Positions 1 to 7,140 of a stretch of 12,209 nt of DNA are shown here, piece by piece. Position 1 is the stretch's first letter. Each line of letters starts with the position of its first letter. The position numbers and the translations under genes are program-made. The stretch covers positions 113,227-125,435 of the forward strand of contig CAMPET010000091.1 of the NCBI GenBank assembly GCA_946803715.1, in the 5' to 3' direction. Source of the stretch: Beroe ovata (lineage: Eukaryota; Ctenophora; Nuda; Beroida; Beroidae). The notes beneath the pieces were generated by a model, which saw only the letters and a program-made list of their open reading frames with translations, made no database searches and was not told where the DNA came from.

Positions 1-120
1 TTGACCAAAATACTTGCAACCTTGACCATTGACCAATATACTTGCAAGCTTGACCATTGACCAATATACTTGCAAGCTTGACCAATATACATTATACAGG
101 CAACCTTTTGACCAATATAC
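1..120. repeat. 28-bp minisatellite, first copy
   Basis: About four units of roughly 28 bp, of the form ttgaccattgaccaatata plus cttgcaagc. The last unit overlaps the stop codon and tail codons of EF-hand exon 3'. Confidence 0.8.
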
Positions 121-871
121 CTTTATTGGAGAGAAGGTGTGACAGTTGCTGACTCATGTTGGTGTACAAGCCCGTGAACTCGGAGTAATTCAGTTTACCG
201 TCGCTATCAAGATCCAAATTCTCGAACAACTTATTTATCTCTTTCTCGGACAACTTTTCGCCGAACTGTGGAGGAAGTTTAATGGGCGAGAGAGAATGGG
301 CGAGAGAAAGTCATTTCAAGGAGATTTAGGAGCTACAACAATTTAAGATTGCGCTAAACCATTGTTCAGGGAGGTAAGGCTTAAACAGTTCAATATTGCT
401 TTATCTAGATTGCAGAGGATAAAGTCAAATCGTAATATAGAGATATAGGAAGCATATTCATGAGAATGGCGTTTCAGTTATTAAGCGGCAATGAACTAAG
501 AAACCGTTTAGATTCTTCAAGGCATATTGGAGTTTAGTGGATTGGAGATCAAACACAAGGAATCATTTAATCTTTTAATCCACCGAATTTGGATTTTGAA
601 AACTCACGAAAACAAACGTTGTCACAGCAAAACCCATGTTTGGAAGGACTGGAGCCAGTCAACACAACGGACAAACGGACATTGAATCAGAGACAAAAAA
701 CTTCTTCCAATGCCACCGAACCCACCTTTTGAAGAAGGAGTTTTAACTCAAGCAGAGATATGAAGTTGTCACCATTCCGGTCGAATGTTTTGAACGCTTT
801 GATAATGTCTTCCTCTGAGATTGTCTTGACTTCCTTGATCAAGTCAGCTAGTCTCTCGTACGAGACAATAC
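92..871 (-). pseudogene. Duplicate copy of EF-hand exons 2 and 3, without exon 1
   Basis: Exon 2' lies at 871-726 and exon 3' at 265-92, with the same splice signals as the complete gene at 1068-2573. Exon 2' is identical to its partner over 146 nt. Exon 3' differs at two places I can see: one silent (GGC versus GGA for Gly) and one changing Thr to Arg in the tail. The intron between them differs much more, with small indels and a 12-bp duplication (aatgggcgagag) just upstream of the exon 3' acceptor. No first exon is present, because the copy stops at the N at 985. Both reading frames are open, so this is not a decayed pseudogene in the strict sense. It is either a real tandem exon duplication or an alternative haplotype placed next to its partner by the assembly. 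I favour the assembly explanation. Confidence 0.7.
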
Positions 872-985
872 CTTAGAGATTGAGGGATATGAATGCGAAA
901 CGGCCAAGAAACTATGCCCGTATTCATCATCGATCGTAAAGTAGGAACTACGATAATGTTATCAACTGAGTCTATCATGAACTGN

Positions 986-1100
986 ATACTTGCAACCTTG
1001 ACCATTGACCAAAATACTTGCAACCTTGACCATTGACCAATATACTTGCAACCTTGACCAATATACGTTATACAGGCAACGTTTTGACCAATATACCTTT
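986..1100. repeat. 28-bp minisatellite, second copy
   Basis: The same unit family as at 1-120, again leading directly into the 3' end of the EF-hand gene. The coding tail on the minus strand, TATATTGGTCAAAACGTTGC, closely resembles the repeat unit TATATTGGTCAAGGTTGC. Confidence 0.8.
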
Positions 1101-2573
1101 ATTGGAGAGAAGGTGTGACAGTTGCTGACTCATGTTGGTGTACAAGCCCGTGAACTCGGAGTAATTCAGTTTACCGTCGCTATCAAGATCCAAATTCTCG
1201 AACAACTTATTTATCTCTTTCTCGGACAACTTTTCTCCGAACTGAGAGAGGAAGTTAAATGGGCGAGAGAAACTCATTTCAAGGAGATTTAGGAGCTACA
1301 GCAATTTAAAATTGCGCTAAACCATTGTTCAGAATGGCAAGAGATGTTAAGCTAACACAGTTCTATAATGCTTTATCTAGATTGCAGAGGATAAAGTCAA
1401 ATCGTAATAAAGAGATATAAAGCATACTCATTGGAATGGTGTTTCAGTTAGGTTAAGCGGCAATGAGCTAAGAAACCGTTTAGATTGTTCAAGGCATATT
1501 GGAGTTTAGTGGATTGGAGATCAAACACAAGGAATCATTTAATCTTTTAATCCACCGAATTTGGATTTTGAAAACTCACGAAAACGAACGTTGTCACAGC
1601 AAAACCCTTGTTTGGAAGGACTGGAGCCAGTCAACACAACGGACAAACGGACATTGAATCAGAGACAAAAAACTTCTTCCAATGCCACCGAACCCACCTT
1701 TTGAAGAAGGAGTTTTAACTCAAGCAGAGATATGAAGTTGTCACCATTCCGGTCGAATGTTTTGAACGCTTTGATAATGTCTTCCTCTGAGATTGTCTTG
1801 ACTTCCTTGATCAAGTCAGCTAGTCTCTCGTACGAGACAATACCTTAGAGATTGAGGGATATGAATGCGAAACGGCCAAGAAACTATGCCCGTATTCATC
1901 ATCGATCGTAAAGTAGGAACTACGAGAATGTTGTCAACTGAGTCTATCATGAACTGTATCCAACTCTCACATTGCTAATAAGTTTTGCTGCATGGTACTT
2001 ACCTCCTTCATTCTTCATGATTACCTTACTCTGTTTCTCAGTGATATCTTTGCCGCATAGACTCAACACTGAAACAGAGCATATAACTATAGGTGGATAT
2101 TCGTTTGGAGTTTGGACAAGGGTGAGGATTTGGACATTGTCCAATGGACAAGGGTGAGCATATGGACAAGCGTGATAAATATGGAAAGTACGAATTTGAA
2201 AAAATTCTCACAAAAATAATATTGGAAGACGTCTTGATTTCCTTTCATCTTTAATTAATTCAATGAGAATTTGCTGTCCAGAAGCCAAAGATACGTTTGC
2301 GCGTGCGTGCCAGCATATGATTGAACGACGCGCGATTGCCACAAAATTCGACACTAAATACTGAAAAATGATATTTCGTCAACAATCTCGCGTTCGGCTC
2401 CTGCGCCATACAGCAATTGATATTTCTGTGTCACCCCTCACAATTCTCATCATATTCAGTCACTGCTCCCCTATCTACCGTCTCAGCTCACCTTCTATCA
2501 GTTCATCCGCGTCCATAATGTCATTGAACTTGCTCTTCCTCAGGTAGAGCCAAGCTTTTTCCAGGTCGCACAT
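1068..2573 (-). CDS. Small EF-hand calcium-binding protein (calmodulin/parvalbumin-like), 3 exons
   Basis: The spliced reading is exon 1 at 2573-2492 (82 nt, donor GAAG|gtgagc), exon 2 at 1843-1698 (146 nt, acceptor ctctaag, donor AAAAG|gtgggt) and exon 3 at 1241-1068 (174 nt, acceptor cctctctcag, stop TAA). The phases fit (1, then 0) and give 133 residues. Two EF-hand loops are clear: D58-E69 (DRNGDNFISLLE, with Asn in place of the usual Gly at loop position 6) and D94-E105 (DLDSDGKLNYSE, fully canonical). Residues 23-34 at the exon 1/2 join look like a degenerate first EF-hand with Arg instead of Glu at position 12. The linker around LLLQKFGEKLSEKEI has calmodulin-like spacing. The family binds Ca2+ as a sensor or buffer, probably in the cytosol. 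The protein is shorter than calmodulin (about 149) and longer than parvalbumin (about 109). I cannot name an orthologue. Exon 1 is the least certain part, but its start codon, donor and phase all agree. The short C-terminal tail (residues 114-133) is not EF-hand-like. Confidence 0.8.
1109..1114 (-). promoter_or_regulatory. AATAAA hexamer inside the EF-hand coding exon
   Basis: On the minus strand the codons TCC AAT AAA GGT contain the polyadenylation hexamer about 35-40 nt upstream of the end of the TAA stop. The same hexamer occurs in the first copy near 133-138. Cleavage at the usual distance would fall at or just past the stop, giving almost no 3' untranslated region. No functional evidence is available, so this is only a candidate signal. 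Confidence 0.3.
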
Positions 2574-3056
2574 TGTAGGTTGAACCTATGAAATAAGTGG
2601 AGCAGGTTATTAGTTATAAATATCCGAGCTCAGCTCAGCTTATAATTATTTGAAATCTTCTGAAAAGGGGATCAAAGTTTTGAATTAGCTTGAATCAGTC
2701 AAGGTGAGATACGGCAATTTTCATTGTGCCTTAATCACAACTTAGGCCTGTAAAGTGCAAATAATCAAATATGTAGATACCTAGTTGAAATCTGTGTCAG
2801 TACCCTACGGTGTCTATTCATGGAAAACACAAAACGCACCGATTTTCAGAGTATGGACTACGGACTTGAAATCAAAGCCAATATAGGTACCAATCAGCCC
2901 TCCAATTTCATAAAGACCTTCCTCAGAGCCAGAGCAGATCTCAGATCTAAAAAAGATTTCAAAATCATACAAAAATGATCGATTAAGAAAGTGTTACTTT
3001 CAAGATTATCTCAACTTAGAAGAACAATATAAGTTAATCAAAATCCATCATAAAGA
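2574..3056. other. Intergenic gap between the EF-hand gene and FUZ
   Basis: About 480 bp between the start of the EF-hand gene and the FUZ stop codon, both on the minus strand. It must hold the EF-hand promoter and the FUZ 3' untranslated region. I see no coding exon, no RNA gene and no clear AATAAA signal for FUZ on the minus strand. Confidence 0.6.
2612..2623 (-). promoter_or_regulatory. Possible TATA-like element upstream of the EF-hand gene
   Basis: The minus strand reads ATATTTATAACTA about 40 nt upstream of the EF-hand start codon at 2573. The spacing would imply a very short leader. AT-rich matches like this are common by chance. An alternative is a 5' untranslated exon spliced at ttcatag, just upstream of the ATG. 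Confidence 0.25.
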
Positions 3057-4226
3057 CTATTTCTTATTATCAGAGTCAAAATACTTGACTATATCTAAAA
3101 TAAGGGCTTCTGATAGAATTTGTGACACATTGGGTTTGAGAAGGGCTGCAACAAGGGTGACACCATTACCTAAAACATGACAATTCATGTTCTTATTCAT
3201 CGTGAAGAATGAATTGACACTTCCCATGTTGCCATTATCATCGAATGTATCACCCGTCACAAGTTCCCTGGATGTTGCATAAGTGAGGACTTTATGAGCG
3301 ACAGTGGTGTCTGAGAACATCTCTGAAACATACACAATGCTCTCAGAATTCCTCACTGCGCTCAGTGCTAGAATGGCGCTGTCAAACTTCAGTGAGTCAC
3401 CATTTTCTTCTTTTACAAGGACATTCCTGTCTTTTGCAGTGAATACTCTGTGGAAGGCAGAAAGGATGTCACTGTCCTCTAGTGTGACAGGACATAAGGA
3501 GAATATTCGGAAGGGATGGTAATTTGTACAGACCAGAAGAAATGGGCTGTTTGGAGAGGATATAGGCAGGTAGATTGTTTTCTTATGTAATACTTTCTCA
3601 GGGGGTAATGTAACTCTGGAACATGAGATGAGAAGATTGATGCATTCTTTGAAAGGAAGCTTGCTCCAAGCAGTAGAAAGCATGTGTACAGTGTGGCCAA
3701 AGAAAACACAGCCATAAGTTGTGTCCACTAAATCAAGATACTTCTCCAATTTATGAGACCAGTGTTTTGTTTCTCTGTTGAACAATGCAACTCGGTATGT
3801 ATCATGATGAAGAAACGAATGATTGAATTCATTCAGTAGTTGCGTTGTGAGAACATTCAGTGTGGGCAAGACGCTGCTTTTCAATTTATCAGCATTTGGG
3901 CAGTTTATTAAGTTTTTCATCCCAAATTCTGAAATCATAATCAAATGCAAATGGTCCATTACTGATTGTACATATAGCTGTGTGATATAGATGTCATCGG
4001 AGACATGAATGAGTAGGATAACGCCATTATACAACTTGTATCGAATTTTGAGGGAACTGCCATAAGAGAACTCGAGTAATTCTGCATTCTCCTGACCTTT
4101 GGTAAATGTGAAGAGCCCTCCAAGGGATGCGATAAGTGTGAATGGGAGAGTCTTATCCCCAAACTGTTTATCTAGAAATGGAACACCAGATTGGTGGAGA
4201 ATTCCAAAGATAGAGTTGATCACCAT
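3057..4226 (-). CDS. FUZ: Fuzzy homologue (planar cell polarity and ciliogenesis effector), single exon
   Basis: A 389-residue open frame from ATG at 4226 (context gatgtgATGG) to TAG at 3057. Fuzzy family landmarks are recognisable: SGVPF at residues 13-17, LPFTLIASLGG at 27-37, the hydrophobic VILLIHV with following acidic residues near 69-78, DKLK at 113-116, TTYGCVFFG at 169-177 and IYLPISSPNSPFLL at 218-231. This fits three successive longin domains (about 3-130, 150-255 and 260-380) in a protein close to the vertebrate length (about 418). Known of the family: FUZ works with Inturned and WDPCP in the CPLANE complex at the base of cilia, supporting intraflagellar transport and planar polarity, and FUZ-INTU acts as an exchange factor for Rab23. 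The coding region has no introns, unlike vertebrate FUZ. An acceptor-like ttctgtag ends at 4233, so a 5' untranslated exon, or less likely a short coding first exon, could lie upstream. Confidence 0.82.
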   Translation of the reverse strand: MVINSIFGILHQSGVPFLDKQFGDKTLPFTLIASLGGLFTFTKGQENAELLEFSYGSSLKIRYKLYNGVILLIHVSDDIYITQLYVQSVMDHLHLIMISEFGMKNLINCPNADKLKSSVLPTLNVLTTQLLNEFNHSFLHHDTYRVALFNRETKHWSHKLEKYLDLVDTTYGCVFFGHTVHMLSTAWSKLPFKECINLLISCSRVTLPPEKVLHKKTIYLPISSPNSPFLLVCTNYHPFRIFSLCPVTLEDSDILSAFHRVFTAKDRNVLVKEENGDSLKFDSAILALSAVRNSESIVYVSEMFSDTTVAHKVLTYATSRELVTGDTFDDNGNMGSVNSFFTMNKNMNCHVLGNGVTLVAALLKPNVSQILSEALILDIVKYFDSDNKK

Positions 4227-4403
4227 CACATCCTACAGAAGCATACACTAGACGTCAGATCATCCATTTGGCAATATAAAGTTGTTGATTCCACAAGATA
4301 AATTGATAACACCCATACTGGCAACTAGTGCCGGTGTCGATGCAACAATAACGCAACAATATGACAACAAAAAGGTAACAATTCACGTATTTGTCATAGG
4401 TGT

Positions 4404-4459
4404 GGGTCGCATGATATGAGCGAGGGTCGCATGATATGAGCGAGGGTCGCGTGATAAGG
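4404..4459. repeat. 20-bp tandem repeat
   Basis: Two full units of gggtcgcatgatatgagcga (4404-4423 and 4424-4443), followed by a partial diverged third. They lie inside the foldback element upstream of FUZ. Confidence 0.85.
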
Positions 4460-4606
4460 TGCGTACCCCAATCAAAATAATAATAGCATCATAGTGTGTG
4501 CGAGGTCAACCCAACCGAGCTTGATGTAACTTATTGATATAATCATCAAACACCATCCCACATAACAGGGTTGTTACCCTGATAACGGAGCTTAACCAAT
4601 GTGAAT

Positions 4607-4634
4607 TGTTGCATTATTGTTGCATTATTGTTGT
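4607..4634. repeat. Short 11-bp tandem repeat
   Basis: ttgttgcatta is repeated twice, followed by a partial third unit. It shares the ttgttgc core found in the arms of the surrounding foldback element. Confidence 0.6.
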
Positions 4635-4915
4635 CTCAATTTAAGTCGACGGGGCTTGTTGTCTTATTGTTGCGTTATAGTTGCCTTCTNACTCTTATGA
4701 TGTGTCCCATGAGTTCGACTTCATGTGATCGGGCATTTTCAATAATAACTCAATTATCTAATTAACACTTTTTGCTACCATCCCCCCAATTTTAGAAAAT
4801 GTCGAAAATATGCCCTTAGAACGAATTATACCCCCCAATGAAAAAGACCACTGCATATTATTGTCCTATGTTTTCGCTATTGTTGCATCGACACCAGCAG
4901 TTGGCACAAGTTGCC

Positions 4916-5440
4916 CCAACTTTCATCACTATCTAATGAAAAGGGCTATCCTATTTAATGTAGTGTAACGATAGACGTATCAGTTGAAGTGTTGTTAGCT
5001 ATCTAGTATTCTAGATGCTTTTCATTCTCAAGTGGTTTCAGACGTGCGATGTCTACATGCTCCCCGTTTTCGAATTTCGAGAAATAATAACACATCGACA
5101 AAGTTAATTGAAAACAGCACAAAGATTTATTTTGCTATCGTTCGAGGTCAAGTCTCAACTATGCTCTCGAAACGTTGATTTTATGAAGGAGCACTTAGAA
5201 ACAAATCGGCCATTTATTCTGATTGGCAAAATAATGGCAGTGATAATGGATAAGATTTGATAAATGTCTACTGAACCTTTCACTCTTTCAGTCTTCTGTA
5301 ATACTAAAGCTATGCATATATCCATTTAACTATGAAAGTATGAAATTGAAATTGTAATGCATAATGGAATCCATTACAACTTCATAATTTAATTTCATCT
5401 CTAAAGGTTGCTTGGCGATGCTATCATGCTATGCTCATGC
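4916..5440. other. Gene-free stretch with an imperfect palindrome
   Basis: No exon, RNA gene or known element is recognisable. The one visible structure is an imperfect AT-rich palindrome at about 5339-5398: atgaaattgaaattg with gtaatg on the left, cattacaac and aatttaatttcat on the right. Confidence 0.4.
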
Positions 5441-5610
5441 TTTGTCGGGCGATGTCAGACCGCTGATGCAAGCCACGAAGATCTAAAATAAGTTCTGAGA
5501 ATAACTTTGCGCCGCGGCGCGCGCGCGCGAAACGAAATTCTCGACACGGACAATCATTGTCTGGCGATGCTACACCGCTGATGCATGCGGCGCGGGCGAA
5601 GCGGCTAGGA

Positions 5611-5628
5611 TAGGCTTGAGCAAGCCTA
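5611..5628. repeat. Perfect 8-bp stem palindrome
   Basis: taggcttg-ag-caagccta is a perfect inverted repeat with a 2-base centre. It lies two bases before a longer hairpin, in the extra segment of the CpG-rich block. Confidence 0.75.
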
Positions 5629-5630
5629 GC

Positions 5631-5660
5631 AGACGCTGACGCAAACTTGCGTCAGCGTCT
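5631..5660. repeat. Perfect 14-bp stem hairpin
   Basis: agacgctgacgcaa and ttgcgtcagcgtct are exact reverse complements separated by only two bases. Such a palindrome could extrude as a cruciform or fold in RNA. No T-tract or gene end lies next to it, so there is no reason to call it a terminator. Confidence 0.85.
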
Positions 5661-5754
5661 GACATGAGAATAAGTCTGAGAATAATATAAGCTAGCGCCT
5701 CGCGCGCGCGAAACGAAATTCTCGACAGGGTCTATCATCGATCGACCGCGACAA

Positions 5755-6181
5755 TTATCAACACAACTTATTGCAATCAAATTAAATTTGAGAAGCAAGG
5801 GCCAAACTTTTTGGAGATCCTGAAGAAGAGACTATAATGTCCTGAAACTGTCAGTAGGTTTGTAGGATTTCACCCTACCCTTGCTGGCGGGATTTTATCC
5901 CTGGCAAGGGACGGATTGAAAATCGCGCGCACCGACGGTAGGGTAAAATCCTACAATCAGTAGATTAGTGGTGAAAAAGTTTGTGGGTTTGATTCAATTG
6001 ACTTTGTAATTTGTATCACTGTCTACAATGTTCAATAATCTGAAGCGTATTTCATTGTTCATTGGCGATTCAAAGTTTTCACTGGTTAATTGCAATCTAG
6101 TGAGTCATGTGAAGAAGATTGGCTATTGAGAATGAAGGCAGAGCCCTTAGTTTTCCAGAAATCAGTGTTGAAATTTGGGAC
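5755..6181. repeat. Duplicated segment, copy A (contains the small insertion)
   Basis: Aligns with 6567-6883 at high identity, apart from the insertion at about 5858-5956. It stops at gaaatttgggac, immediately before the N at 6182. No coding exon is recognised in it. Confidence 0.85.
5851..5966. mobile_element. Tiny (about 95 bp) terminal-inverted-repeat insertion with target-site duplication
   Basis: The ends are tgtaggatttcaccctac (5861-5878) and gtagggtaaaatcctaca (5938-5955), inverted repeats with one mismatch in 18. An inner pair, cccttgc (5878-5884) and gcaaggg (5904-5910), adds a second stem. The element is flanked by tcagtag at 5851-5857 and 5957-5963, extendable to about 10 bp with one mismatch (ggtt versus gatt context). 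The paralogous copy of the surrounding sequence near 6656-6672 carries a single tcagtag and no insert, i.e. the empty site. This identifies it as a miniature non-autonomous DNA transposon insertion, family unknown. Confidence 0.8.
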
Positions 6182-6370
6182 NACAGTGGACAGATAACAT
6201 CCGGCAACGCTGATGCAAGCCGCATATATATAATATAATATATATCCGTAAATTTGTTTACAACATCCGTAATTTTCTTTTACTTCCAAGCACTGATTAG
6301 TAAGTTTTGGAAATTCTATTCCTTCCTAAATATAATATCCGCCCAAAAACATACATTTGCATGTCATGAT

Positions 6371-6429
6371 TTTGATACAATTGACTTCGTCTCACTATCT
6401 AGTGTCTTCAATGTTCAATCATCTAAAGC
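6371..6429. repeat. Diverged dispersed repeat (four copies in the window)
   Basis: The motif gattcaattgactttgta, followed by tcactgtctacaatgttcaa and tctgaagc, occurs at 5991-6052, 6371-6429 (more diverged), 6692-6755 and 7041-7098, all in the same orientation. Two copies belong to the large duplication and two are outside it, so the unit is an older repeat of its own. Confidence 0.75.
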
Positions 6430-6488
6430 AGGATTTTGATACAATCAGAAATTTTCCTCCTATTTTTATCCATCAACCTGTCAATATA

Positions 6489-6904
6489 GAATGGTATTTC
6501 TGGAAAGGGTCCCAAATTTTCAGACACTTTCAGCATCGTTTTCATTTAAGTTTCATAAGTTTTAAACTTATCAACACTACTTATTACAATCAAATTTGAG
6601 AATCGAGGGCCAAACTTTGTGGAGATCCTGAAGAAGAGACTATAATGTCCTGAAACTGTCAGTAGATTTGTGGTGAAAAAGTGTGTGGGTTTGATTCAAT
6701 TGACTTTGTAATTTGTATCACTGTCTACAATGTTCAATAATCTAAAGCATATTTCATTGTTCATTGGCAATTCAAAGTTTTCACTGGTTAATCGCACTCT
6801 AGTGAGTCATGTGAAGAAGATTGGCTATTGAGAATGAAGGCAGAGCCCTTAGTTTTCCAGAAATCAGTGTTGAAATTTGGGACCCTTCACCAAGAATACC
6901 ATTT
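6489..6904. repeat. Inverted repeat pair around copy B
   Basis: The segment 6489-6520 (gaatggtatttctggaaagg, then gtcccaaatttt) is the imperfect reverse complement of 6872-6904 (gaaatttgggacccttcacc, then aagaataccatttt). The pair brackets about 350 bp and may mark the ends of an older element. Confidence 0.5.
6567..6883. repeat. Duplicated segment, copy B (empty site)
   Basis: Partner of copy A at 5755-6181. It continues past gggac into unique sequence, where copy A meets the N. The same allelic-contig explanation as for the first duplication may apply. Confidence 0.85.
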
Positions 6905-7140
6905 TCTATAACATTTTATCCATAATTCTTGAGACATCAATCTTACTCATCAATCTTACTCATCTAATATCATATCCTGGACCTTGTGCTGTGTGAAAGG
7001 AAAAATCTCAATATGTGCATGTATTGGCCATGTGTGTGGGTTTGATTCAATTGACTTTGTATCACTGTCTACAATGTTCAATCATCTGAAGCATATTGGC
7101 CAATAAGATTATTATTTCTATAACTATACCTTATTTAGAC

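Larger units (their letters stand above)
1..1956. repeat. Direct tandem duplication of about 960 bp, junction marked by N at 985
   Basis: Bases 1-984 and 986-1956 align from end to end. Both begin in the same minisatellite, run through EF-hand exon 3, its intron and exon 2, and end at the shared sequence tctatcatgaactg. After that the first copy meets the N, while the second continues into unique sequence. Exons are nearly identical, and introns carry scattered substitutions and indels. The join at a single undefined base is what two unmerged allelic contigs would produce. Confidence 0.85.
4320..4915. mobile_element. Foldback/MITE-like element with terminal inverted repeats
   Basis: The left end carries ggcaactagtgcc (4320-4332) and ggtgtcgatgcaacaata (4333-4350). 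The right end carries the reverse complements: tattgttgcatcgacacc (4878-4895, 18/18) and ggcacaagttgcc (4903-4915, 12/13), with 7 extra bases between them on the right. A second inner inverted pair exists: about 4343-4370 against 4655-4685. No coding capacity is visible, so a non-autonomous DNA element or nested pair is likely. The N at 4690 lies just after the inner right arm, so the internal order may not be exact. I could not identify a clear target-site duplication. Confidence 0.65.
5448..5732. repeat. CpG-rich direct duplication with hairpins
   Basis: Two copies of a module occur side by side. Each has gcgatg and accgctgatgca (near 5450 and 5565), then gagaata, then a run of GC alternation ending in gcgcgaaacgaaattctcga (near 5525 and 5707). 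The second copy contains about 80 extra bases with two perfect palindromes. The block is strongly CpG-rich against an AT-rich background, which suggests a recently arrived repeat or a local CpG island. A related ctgatgcaagcc fragment recurs near 6211. Confidence 0.6.

Noticed and set aside
146-346. Plus-strand open frame over the EF-hand exon copy
   Set aside because: It is antisense to EF-hand exon 3', whose minus-strand frame has a canonical calcium loop and good splice signals.
884-984. Possible further coding exon upstream of EF-hand exon 2'
   Set aside because: A frame reading IDDEYGHSFLAVSHSYPSISK runs into the exon, but its phase does not match the EF-hand frame. Exon 1 at 2573-2492 matches perfectly.
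1-1100. CRISPR-like array from regularly spaced repeats
   Set aside because: The repeats are contiguous minisatellite units without unique spacers, in an animal genome.
3479-3715. Minus-strand frame in FUZ
   Set aside because: It overlaps the long FUZ frame in another phase and shows no family resemblance.
4300-4330. RFX X-box upstream of FUZ
   Set aside because: Only a half-site (gttgcc/ggcaac) is present, and it is explained by the terminal repeat of the foldback element.
5580-5665. tRNA or structured RNA gene at the GC-rich hairpins
   Set aside because: There are strong stems but no cloverleaf, A/B box or CCA-compatible acceptor arrangement that I can trace.
6086-6599. Short open frames on both strands around the N at 6182
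   Set aside because: They lie in duplicated repeats, one crosses the N, and their translations are low-complexity and unlike any family I know.
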